A DNA stretch of 64,000 nucleotides from Motiliproteus sp. MSK22-1 (GTDB taxonomy: Bacteria > Pseudomonadota > Gammaproteobacteria > Pseudomonadales > Balneatricaceae): positions 1 through 64,000 of the forward strand of contig NZ_MIEQ01000072.1 of the NCBI RefSeq assembly GCF_001968815.1. The letters run 5' to 3'. Made by a program: the position numbers and the translations under genes. How positions within the stretch are numbered: the stretch's first letter is position 1; every line of letters begins with the position of its first letter. The notes below the pieces were generated by a model that worked only from the letters and a program-made list of their open reading frames with translations, had not been told where the DNA came from and ran no database searches. Below are positions 33,531 through 40,610 of the stretch, piece by piece.

Positions 33531-34529
33531 ATGGGAATACAGAATTATGACTCGATAGACATTCAGGAAAACCGCCCTGCCATTGCTTTGCCACAGGTTG
33601 CACTGGCCCTCACGGAGCTGAAACTGTTAGAAAAGCTAGTGGTTCTGGGACCCGAGCCTGGTCTTGATGAATCCCTGAAACTGTTGAATTGGGAATCGGC
33701 TCCAATAGAGCCTCTCAGCGCTGAACTCTGTGTTAAACGTGTATATCTGGGAAATGAATTCTGTGAACGCTTGCTGCCCACACCTGTTCAGATGGCTGAA
33801 GCCATTGCCTGCACAAAAAACCTTGGTATTGATTTCAGTCTACAGACACCGTTACTGACTGATAGTGGTATCAAGCGATTACGCTTACTGCTGGGTATGC
33901 TGCCTGAAGGAACCGAGGTTATTGTCAACGACTGGGGGACGTTAAGGCTGCTAACGACGGACTACAGAGGGTTGAAACCGCTGTTAGGCCGGTTGCTTTA
34001 TAAAATGATCAAAGATCCACGATTACCCTCGGCCCAGTGGACCCGATTGCATCCCCATAGTGGCCGGTCAAAGCCTTTCCAGCATTTGTTAGATCGATTT
34101 GGTGTTGATCAGATTGAAATGGATGTACCACCGTTTACTCAATCGGACCAGTTTGATGTGGGCGATATGGATTTGTCTGTGTATTTGCCTTACGGCTACG
34201 TGGTGAAAGGACGAATGTGCCGGATTGGCTCGTTAGGCCAGGAAGATGCAAGTAAGTTTGTTGCGGGCCATGCCTGCAAGAAGGAGTGCCTGGACTACGT
34301 GACTCTGCTTGAGAGAGATCATCAACGCTCTTCAGATTCAAACAGTCTGGAGCAAAAAGAGTCACGGCAAAAAACTGCGGAAGCTTTGTTAGGATTTCAG
34401 CGTGGTAACACGCAGTTTTATCGCTATTCGCAACCTATGGAGCTGAAGATCCTGGAGGCAATCCAGCAAGGGCGGATTAAACGTTTGGTGTTTGCAGGGG
34501 ACTGGAATGAAAATTGTCGCACCCATTAG
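33531..34529 (+). CDS. U32-family protein, UbiV-like (putative O2-independent hydroxylase subunit)
   Basis: The protein has 332 residues. The cysteine pattern matches the Fe-S ligands of E. coli UbiV: Cys78 in VYLGNEFCER (UbiV Cys39 in YLGEAVC), then Cys230, Cys249 and Cys253, the last two with the same C-x3-C spacing as UbiV Cys193/197. U32 proteins were named peptidases, but the UbiU/UbiV branch hydroxylates ubiquinone precursors without O2. The gene follows the qhpE-like gene by 49 bp and overlaps the next U32 gene by 23 bp. My proposal is that it works with the next protein on the QhpC tryptophan or another protein/peptide substrate. Overall similarity to UbiV is low outside these motifs. 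Confidence 0.75.
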   Translation: MGIQNYDSIDIQENRPAIALPQVALALTELKLLEKLVVLGPEPGLDESLKLLNWESAPIEPLSAELCVKRVYLGNEFCERLLPTPVQMAEAIACTKNLGIDFSLQTPLLTDSGIKRLRLLLGMLPEGTEVIVNDWGTLRLLTTDYRGLKPLLGRLLYKMIKDPRLPSAQWTRLHPHSGRSKPFQHLLDRFGVDQIEMDVPPFTQSDQFDVGDMDLSVYLPYGYVVKGRMCRIGSLGQEDASKFVAGHACKKECLDYVTLLERDHQRSSDSNSLEQKESRQKTAEALLGFQRGNTQFYRYSQPMELKILEAIQQGRIKRLVFAGDWNENCRTH

Positions 34530-35574
34530 TGAGCTGAAGGAAATAACCCCGTTGGTCAGCTCCGGAGCGGATGAGTTTTATTGCAGCGTTGTTCCGACAA
34601 AGTGGATGGAGCGGTTTGGTACTTCTGCGGTAAGCCGCCGAGCTTTCAGCAATCTTTCTCAGGCATCAGATCTTGAGATCGCGATCAAGGCGACGCATGA
34701 TCTTGGAAAACATCTTTCTCTGGTAATGAATGCGCAGCACTACACTGTTGAACAGCTGGAATGCCTGTTAAGTCTGGCAGAGAATTTTGCCGAGTTAGGG
34801 GGGGATGCGGTGATTGTCGCAGATCCGGTGTTACTGGATCTTATTGCCCGAGAAGGGTTTCAGTTTGGTATTCATTTGAGTTCAATTGCAAGTTGCAGGA
34901 ATGTTCAAACAGCGATGTTTTACCAAGAGCTGGGTGCCACGCGGATTATCTTGCCGAGGGATATGACCCTAAAAGAGATTGCCCGGTTACGAAAGGATAT
35001 TCCAGAGGTCGAATTTGAGGCTTTTATTCTCAATGATGGTTGTGTTTTTGAAGAGGGGGTTTGCCACAGTATTCACTTACCCCGGCAACTGGGAGGAGCC
35101 ATCTGTATGGACAGCTATCGTTATGATTACCAGCGTGTCGATGGATCGGCGTTGACGGAGAATGAGGTTAAGTCACTTTCTCATAACGACGAGCGCTATC
35201 AACTGTGGCTCTGGTATCGGTTCGGTTGCGGATTTTCTGTCACCGAAGAGGGGTACCCTTATGGCCCCTGCGGAATCTGCGCAATACCGGCACTACAGAG
35301 CAGCGGTGTTGAATCGGTAAAAATAGCCGGTCGGGATGCGCCGTTGCAGCGTAAACAAAAGAGCGTACAACTGGTCAGGCGGTCAATTGATAAAATGGAG
35401 CAAATAGGCCCGAACAGTGGGTCCGGCCAAATGCTGGAGTTTGCTCAAGGGTTACGCAAGAGCCAGAATCATTGCAGCAGCGGCTATATGTGCTATTACC
35501 CAGAGGTGTTAGGGCGCAGCTCCAGGGACATGCAGGAAAGAGGCTCTGGGAGAATCATTGCCAGAGCTCGTTAA
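34507..35574 (+). CDS. U32-family protein, UbiU-like (putative O2-independent hydroxylase subunit)
   Basis: The protein has 355 residues from ATG 34507 (AGGGGA upstream), overlapping the preceding gene. The U32 opening KIVAPISELKEITPLVSSGADEFY is present. Cys179-x6-Cys186 (DGCVFEEGVCH) reproduces the UbiU Cys169-x6-Cys176 pair, with Cys200 and Cys241 at spacings close to UbiU Cys193 and Cys232; further cysteines are at 255 and 258 (GPCGIC). This supports a 4Fe-4S cluster. Translational overlap with the UbiV-like gene suggests a heterodimer like UbiUV. Placement after a QhpE-like protease, with no QhpG visible, suggests a role in CTQ maturation. That function is inference. Confidence 0.78.
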   Translation: MKIVAPISELKEITPLVSSGADEFYCSVVPTKWMERFGTSAVSRRAFSNLSQASDLEIAIKATHDLGKHLSLVMNAQHYTVEQLECLLSLAENFAELGGDAVIVADPVLLDLIAREGFQFGIHLSSIASCRNVQTAMFYQELGATRIILPRDMTLKEIARLRKDIPEVEFEAFILNDGCVFEEGVCHSIHLPRQLGGAICMDSYRYDYQRVDGSALTENEVKSLSHNDERYQLWLWYRFGCGFSVTEEGYPYGPCGICAIPALQSSGVESVKIAGRDAPLQRKQKSVQLVRRSIDKMEQIGPNSGSGQMLEFAQGLRKSQNHCSSGYMCYYPEVLGRSSRDMQERGSGRIIARAR

Positions 35575-35592
35575 TGTGCTGGCAGAAACGGA

Positions 35593-35877
35593 TTAAGACT
35601 GCCGGGCGATAATATTCCCATCATCAACAGCCTTTGGTTTTATCTCATAGGTAGGACAGCTTCCTCCTGTAGAGCAGGGGCTGGGAGCAGGTAAGCTTGC
35701 TTGTCCCATGCGACGGGCGATTGTTCCATCAACTTCCCATGCCATTTCAAATCCGGTTGTTTCTTCAGAAGGGAAGTTCCGGACTATTCCACCGTTTCCG
35801 TGGTTTTCCAGTATCTGATAACACTCACCGGCCTGTTCGATGATATCTCCTGGGTTAAAGTTGCATGTTGTGCCCAT
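35593..35877 (-). CDS. Hypothetical 94-residue cysteine-containing protein
   Basis: The protein has 94 residues: MGTTCNFNPGDIIEQAGECY at the start, a glycine-rich middle and PCSTGGSCPTYEIKP near the C-terminus, so four cysteines in two pairs. There is no signal peptide or transmembrane helix and I recognise no family. The N-terminal half reads like a small beta-barrel (GDIIEQAGECYQILENHGNGGIV). It is convergent with the UbiU-like gene, 18 bp away. A link to the qhp/U32 genes is possible only by position. Confidence 0.6.
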   Translation of the reverse strand: MGTTCNFNPGDIIEQAGECYQILENHGNGGIVRNFPSEETTGFEMAWEVDGTIARRMGQASLPAPSPCSTGGSCPTYEIKPKAVDDGNIIARQS

Positions 35878-36151
35878 TGTTCAGTGTCTCCAGCAGCTGT
35901 CAGGTGGTTTTTTTGCTTAGCAGATTTGTTTATCCTATCAAGTAACGAATGTGAAATATAGTGCATAAATTGATAGGGTGTCATATTTTCAGTCGGTAAT
36001 TCAATGGGGACGAGTTTGGGTATCTGGGTTTACAGCTTTTAGTTGTTAAAAGGTGGAATTATAGTGCTTGATTTGTGTTCTTAAGCCGTCGCAGGGATCA
36101 GTAGCTTAGAGAAGTGTTTATATGCAGTGACTTATAAAAACTGTCTCTGGC

Positions 36152-36988
36152 TTATAACAGGTCTTTACAGGGCTTTATCGCAGCTCTGGTTTTGGGCAGC
36201 GAGGTCTCGTTATCTGGAGACCGGGTTTGATTTAATTCAGCACGACTGGATTCAATCAGTTTTCCGTTGTCCAGGTGCAGTACTCTGTCGATTAAGCGGT
36301 TATCGGGCTTTGTTTCGTGGGAGCATATAACCACTCCTGTTCCTTGGTTGATAAGTCGACGAATGAGAAAGGAGGTCTGTTCCCGGGATTCCGTGTCCAT
36401 ATTGGCGGTGGGTTCGTCCAATAGCAGTAGCTTAGGGTCAAGGACCCAGGCACGGGCAAGCGCTATACGCTGCATTTCACCACCGGAAAGGGTTTTAGCA
36501 TTTCGGTCAGCCAGATGCTCAAGTCCTGACCAGTTCAGGGCTTTTTGTACAATCTGAGCCTGTTGTTTTTTAGCCATTCTCTGGCATTTTAAGCCGTAAG
36601 CCAGATTATCCCTGACGCTGATATCAAACAGAAAAGGGTGTTGATGAAGGTAAATAATACCGTTGCTGAGTGATAGTTTTTTTCGTAAAAAACTAAATTG
36701 TAAAAAACGCTGGTGTCTCGCTTGATCTTCCTTATTTCGATCTTCTTTATAATACAGCGAGCCTTCGTTGTAGCGTTCGATACCGGCAAGAATTTTCATC
36801 AGGGTACTCTTGCCTGCTCCATTTTTTCCGCTGAGCAAGACGGCCTGGCCAGCGTAAAGGTCCAGCTTGTCGATATCAAGGATCTGCTTTTGGCCGTATC
36901 TTTTTGTCAGACCACGCACCTTCAGCAAAGGGAGGTCATCTGCGGTCTTTACAGGTGAGACGGATTGCAGAAACAGATTGGATTTCAT
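36152..36988 (-). CDS. tupC: Tungstate ABC transporter, ATPase
   Basis: The protein has 278 residues from ATG 36988, which overlaps the permease stop by one base (TGATG); the longer upstream frame runs inside the permease gene and is rejected. Walker A LSGKNGAGKSTLMKIL, signature LSGGEMQRIALARAW and Walker B LLLLDEPTANMD are complete. It energises uptake of tungstate (or molybdate) bound by TupA. The neighbouring tungsten-type aldehyde oxidoreductase explains the need for the metal. Confidence 0.88.
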   Translation of the reverse strand: MKSNLFLQSVSPVKTADDLPLLKVRGLTKRYGQKQILDIDKLDLYAGQAVLLSGKNGAGKSTLMKILAGIERYNEGSLYYKEDRNKEDQARHQRFLQFSFLRKKLSLSNGIIYLHQHPFLFDISVRDNLAYGLKCQRMAKKQQAQIVQKALNWSGLEHLADRNAKTLSGGEMQRIALARAWVLDPKLLLLDEPTANMDTESREQTSFLIRRLINQGTGVVICSHETKPDNRLIDRVLHLDNGKLIESSRAELNQTRSPDNETSLPKTRAAIKPCKDLL

Positions 36989-37686
36989 CAGTAAATCTCT
37001 CCACGACGTTGCATTATACTGACTCCGAAATTCAGCCCTAATGCTAAAAGCAGCAATACCATTCCCAGCGCTATACCCTGAGCAAACTCCCCTTTGCTGG
37101 TTTCCAGAGCGATGGCTGTGGGGATGGTGCGGGTATAGTTGAGAATATTTCCGCCAACCATCATTGCACATCCGACCTCTGAAATAATTCGCCCGTAAGC
37201 GGCAGTACCTGCAGCAGCGAGACCAAAACGGACTTCGTACATCAATGTCAGCATTGCTCTGACAGGACCTGCACCGAGGGTTCGGGTGGTTTCCCAGGCT
37301 CTGCGATCAGCTCCTTCAAATGCAGCCAGACCCATAGCAACCAACAATGGCAGGGCGATTAGTATTTGCCCTAGAATCATCGCGGGTTCAGTAAATAATA
37401 GCCTGAGATCTCCAAATGGGCCGCTTCGGGATAGCAGCAGATACAGCAATAAACCGACAATAACGGTAGGCACACCCAGCAGCGTATTAAACAGGGAGAT
37501 CAGGAACCAGCGACCGGGAAACCTGGCAATACTGAGAATAAAGCTGATCAGAAAAGCCACGGGTGTTGCTAACAAAATTGCCTTGAGAGTTGTACTGAAG
37601 GAAACGCGAATTATCGACCACAGCTCGGTATCGCCCGTTACGAGCAATAACAGGGCCTCCAGTGAGGTTTGGGTCAGGTCTCCCAT
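36988..37686 (-). CDS. tupB: Tungstate ABC transporter, permease
   Basis: The protein has 232 residues with about five or six transmembrane helices and the inner-membrane EAA-type loop GADRRAWETTRTLGAGPVRAM. TupB-like features include LLGVPTVIVGLLLYLLLSRSGPFG and YGRIISEVGCAMMVGGNI. It is cotranscribed with tupA (34 bp upstream) and overlaps tupC, and forms the transmembrane channel for oxyanion import. Confidence 0.9.
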   Translation of the reverse strand: MGDLTQTSLEALLLLVTGDTELWSIIRVSFSTTLKAILLATPVAFLISFILSIARFPGRWFLISLFNTLLGVPTVIVGLLLYLLLSRSGPFGDLRLLFTEPAMILGQILIALPLLVAMGLAAFEGADRRAWETTRTLGAGPVRAMLTLMYEVRFGLAAAGTAAYGRIISEVGCAMMVGGNILNYTRTIPTAIALETSKGEFAQGIALGMVLLLLALGLNFGVSIMQRRGEIY

Positions 37687-37720
37687 GATCTGTTACTCCC
37701 GGGGTTGATCAGCAGATGGA

Positions 37721-38554
37721 TTAATCAGCCGAAGGTACAAACAGCTGCTCGCCAGCTACTTTAAATTCCGCGATTTTTTGCTGTACTTCGGCAGAAGCTA
37801 ACCAGCGACTGAATGCCATAGCATCCTTATGATTAAGGTCTGCATATTTCTCTGGGTTTACGCGGATAACAGAATAGGGGTTATGTAAGCGTTTATCACC
37901 CTCGACCAGCAATTTGAGGTTTAGCTTGTTCTTGTAGGCTAACCAGGTACCCCGGTCTACCAGGGTGTAGGCATCCAGTTCGTTGCTGATTTGTAACACC
38001 TTGCCCATTCCCTGACCGGCTTCCCGATACCAGATGCTTTCTCTTGGCCGGGTTATATCCTTCCACAGACTCCGTTCTTTCTTGTGGGTACCGGAGTCAT
38101 CTCCGCGAGAGACAAATAGAGATTGGCTTGCAGCGATACGAGAGAGTGCTTCTGTCGCATTCTTGAGGTTTTTAACCTGGGCCGGATCGCTTGGGGGGCC
38201 AATAATGACAAAGTCGTTGTACATTATTCCGATACGGTCAACACCATGGCCCTGGGCAACAAACTGTATTTCCGCTTTCGGAGCATGAACCAATACTAAA
38301 TCTACGTCACCACTCTGTCCCATTCGTAATGCTTTTCCCGTACCGACCGCGATTACCTGCACCTGGGTGCCTTGGTGCTGTTCAAAATCAGGGATCAGGT
38401 AGTCGAGAAGCCCTGAGTTATAAGTACTGGTGGTGGTGGCTAATCTGAGCGTTGCCGCATGGGCAGAAATCCCGACTAACAGTAATGAACAGAGCAAGGC
38501 TGTTAGTGGAATAGCTTTGATTATTTTATAAACCAGATGCTCCAGATGCTTCAT
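37721..38554 (-). CDS. tupA: Tungstate-binding periplasmic protein
   Basis: The protein has 277 residues with a signal peptide ending near AHAATLRL (about residue 33). The TupA fingerprint LATTTSTYNSGLLDYLIP is at the mature N-terminus, followed by VGTGKALRMGQSGDVDLVLVHA and SRGDDSGTHKKE, which separates TupA from ModA. It captures tungstate in the periplasm for TupBC. It is transcribed first in tupABC, just downstream of a polytopic membrane protein gene. Confidence 0.93.
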   Translation of the reverse strand: MKHLEHLVYKIIKAIPLTALLCSLLLVGISAHAATLRLATTTSTYNSGLLDYLIPDFEQHQGTQVQVIAVGTGKALRMGQSGDVDLVLVHAPKAEIQFVAQGHGVDRIGIMYNDFVIIGPPSDPAQVKNLKNATEALSRIAASQSLFVSRGDDSGTHKKERSLWKDITRPRESIWYREAGQGMGKVLQISNELDAYTLVDRGTWLAYKNKLNLKLLVEGDKRLHNPYSVIRVNPEKYADLNHKDAMAFSRWLASAEVQQKIAEFKVAGEQLFVPSAD

Positions 38555-38571
38555 TTTGATCTCCTTGTGGG

Positions 38572-39882
38572 TTAAGCGCAGACATTGATCGATTGTCGTG
38601 TATGGCTGTAGACCCTCTGTGCCTTTAGCAATGCGTACAGCAGCCAGCTGAAATCAACCACTATCGCGGCCCCTGATAACCAGGCAGGAACAGGCAAAAA
38701 CAGGCTGGCTGAAACCAGTACCAGAGCACTGAGGTGGAGTTGAAATTGACGACGGGAAACCTTGGTTGGAATAAGGGTTTTCATATTAGGTAGAGAGGCA
38801 AACGCTTGAGGGTTCTTCATACAGTCGCGTTGTAAATGCATATAAATAAGAAAAGGGATGATTTTTTGCAGCATTCCTTCAATGATTGATATTGCAAAAC
38901 CGTAACCAAATAGAAGGCCTGAGAGAATCTGTAGTTTTCCTTCTAAACCAGAAAAACTGTCTTTGCCAAACAGGAGAGCGCTTAATACCAGACAGGCAAT
39001 GACCAGAGCGCTTAATCCGAGCTGCCAAAAGTGAATGGTAGGATCAGATATTCGGCGTTTACGCTGACGTATCAGGTTCAAGGTATACAGCGAGTAGGTG
39101 ATGATCAGAGCAATGGCTGCCAGCATCGCGGCTTTTAGCAATGCTGATCCCGCCGGGGCAATACTGATAATCAGCAGACTGAGAAACAACAGTGAAGTCA
39201 GCCCAAGGCTGACACTCCTGCGAAAGTTGGGAGCCACGTGAAACATGGGTATGACCTGAAAGCTGACTCCCATTACCAGTAATACCACCCAGCCACCTAA
39301 TCCCCAGCCTATATGGTAGTTGGCGAACCCTGCCAGAGCTGTCCAGGTTTCGGGAAAAGCGTAGGATAATGCTCTGGACCCGCCTATGATCAATGCAATG
39401 ATCAGCGCGCCGATAGCCAGTCGAATACTGTGGATACTGTCTCCTCCCTGACCTACGCGTATCAGCCCCAGAAGCAAAGGGCCTAAAAATGTTACAAAGC
39501 CCAATATCAGTAGGATAATCCCAGCGGTTAGAATCACAGTGCTCATTGGGGCCATAAAACCGGCGACCAGACTCAGGGTTCCTGCCGAAAGCAATAGATG
39601 AACCCAGGGGGCAATATGACGGGCTCCCGGGACCGGCTGACTACTGATAACAGGCATTAATTGGAATAATGCTCCAAGCATTACCATCGCCATCACACCT
39701 AAGGTGAGCAAATGAGTAAAGCCGAGCAGTGCCGGGTGCCAGCGACTGATCCATAAGTCATCGACAATCATAATCAGCACACCAGCAAGTATGCCAAACA
39801 ACGGAGCGGTAAAAAAAAATCGAAAAGGGACCGATAAGGGAGGAATGTTATCGAATGATAGTCCGGTCATCTTCATCTGCAA
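38572..39882 (-). CDS. Polytopic membrane protein, haem-copper oxidase subunit I/NnrS-like
   Basis: The protein has 436 residues with about 12 transmembrane helices. Membrane histidines lie in HPALLGFTHLLTLGVMAM, FANYHIGWGLGG and VIPMFHVAPNF, a spacing reminiscent of haem-copper oxidase subunit I and NnrS relatives. No full oxidase signature was recognised, so it is probably a small-molecule (NO or O2) or haem-linked membrane protein rather than a terminal oxidase. It is 17 bp upstream of tupA on the same strand and downstream of hemerythrin, so it may share their operon. Confidence 0.6.
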   Translation of the reverse strand: MQMKMTGLSFDNIPPLSVPFRFFFTAPLFGILAGVLIMIVDDLWISRWHPALLGFTHLLTLGVMAMVMLGALFQLMPVISSQPVPGARHIAPWVHLLLSAGTLSLVAGFMAPMSTVILTAGIILLILGFVTFLGPLLLGLIRVGQGGDSIHSIRLAIGALIIALIIGGSRALSYAFPETWTALAGFANYHIGWGLGGWVVLLVMGVSFQVIPMFHVAPNFRRSVSLGLTSLLFLSLLIISIAPAGSALLKAAMLAAIALIITYSLYTLNLIRQRKRRISDPTIHFWQLGLSALVIACLVLSALLFGKDSFSGLEGKLQILSGLLFGYGFAISIIEGMLQKIIPFLIYMHLQRDCMKNPQAFASLPNMKTLIPTKVSRRQFQLHLSALVLVSASLFLPVPAWLSGAAIVVDFSWLLYALLKAQRVYSHTRQSINVCA

Positions 39883-40032
39883 TATTCTCCCCGCACAGTG
39901 TTTCGGTGCTTCATTTGCTGCTATGACACTGGCCGCCTCACAACCTTAACCGATCCCTTTTATCCTGCTTGCTGTTGTGAGTGGACGGCCTGATAAGCAG
40001 GTTGATAAGTCTGATAGATCGCGCACCAGCAA

Positions 40033-40464
40033 TTAGATCTTATTCATTGCTTCAATAGTCTCCCCAGCCTGAGGGATTGATTGGTCAGCCATTGGATAAA
40101 GCACTTGCTCTTCTTTCATATTATGTTGTTGCATCAATACCATGAGTGTTTCTGACAGACCCAGAAACTCCTCATCCTGCTCGGCTGATAGGGCTGACTC
40201 TATCTGGTGGCTGAGGGCAAGCATCTGTTGATGTTCCATGCGCATCATGTTGGTCGGGCCATTGCTGTTACCGGTAGCCTCTTCAAATCTTGGAAATAAA
40301 ACCAATTCTTCCATCTCCAGGTGGCTTTTCAGTTCATCGCTGAACAAGCGCCATTGCTCTGTTGCTGTTTGCCATTCATTGAGTGAAACCGCCTCTTCAG
40401 CAGCGGCGAAAGCGTCATCACAAGCACGATGTTTTTCAGTCATGAAGTCAAGAATGGTAGTCAT
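40033..40464 (-). CDS. Hemerythrin-like di-iron protein
   Basis: The protein has 143 residues, a single four-helix hemerythrin HHE domain. Candidate di-iron ligands are His13 (TEKHRAC), His48 and Glu52 (SHLEMEELVLFP), His77 or thereabouts (RMEHQQML) and the C-terminal HNMKEEQVLYPM. The protein is cytoplasmic. Such proteins bind O2 or NO or repair Fe-S clusters; next to an oxygen-sensitive tungsten oxidoreductase a protective or sensing role is plausible. The gene lies between that enzyme and the membrane protein, all on the minus strand. Confidence 0.88.
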   Translation of the reverse strand: MTTILDFMTEKHRACDDAFAAAEEAVSLNEWQTATEQWRLFSDELKSHLEMEELVLFPRFEEATGNSNGPTNMMRMEHQQMLALSHQIESALSAEQDEEFLGLSETLMVLMQQHNMKEEQVLYPMADQSIPQAGETIEAMNKI

Positions 40465-40610
40465 ATGGATTCTCCCAAATACTGCCGATTATGAAATATA
40501 ATACATAAAAGAATTATAATGCATTCCAAATGGTTTCCATACAACCAAAATTCTCACCGCCCTTGATTGAAGTTAGGTCACAGACAAATACTGCCGAAAC
40601 AGATCCTGGA

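Noticed and set aside
33531-35574. Calling the U32 genes collagenase-like peptidases
   Set aside because: The cysteine patterns match UbiU/UbiV Fe-S ligands. The peptidase name of U32 is historical and fits the context less well.
36152-37171. Longer tupC frame starting at 37171
   Set aside because: Its first 61 residues are read from inside tupB in another frame. ATG 36988 gives the normal TGATG coupling.
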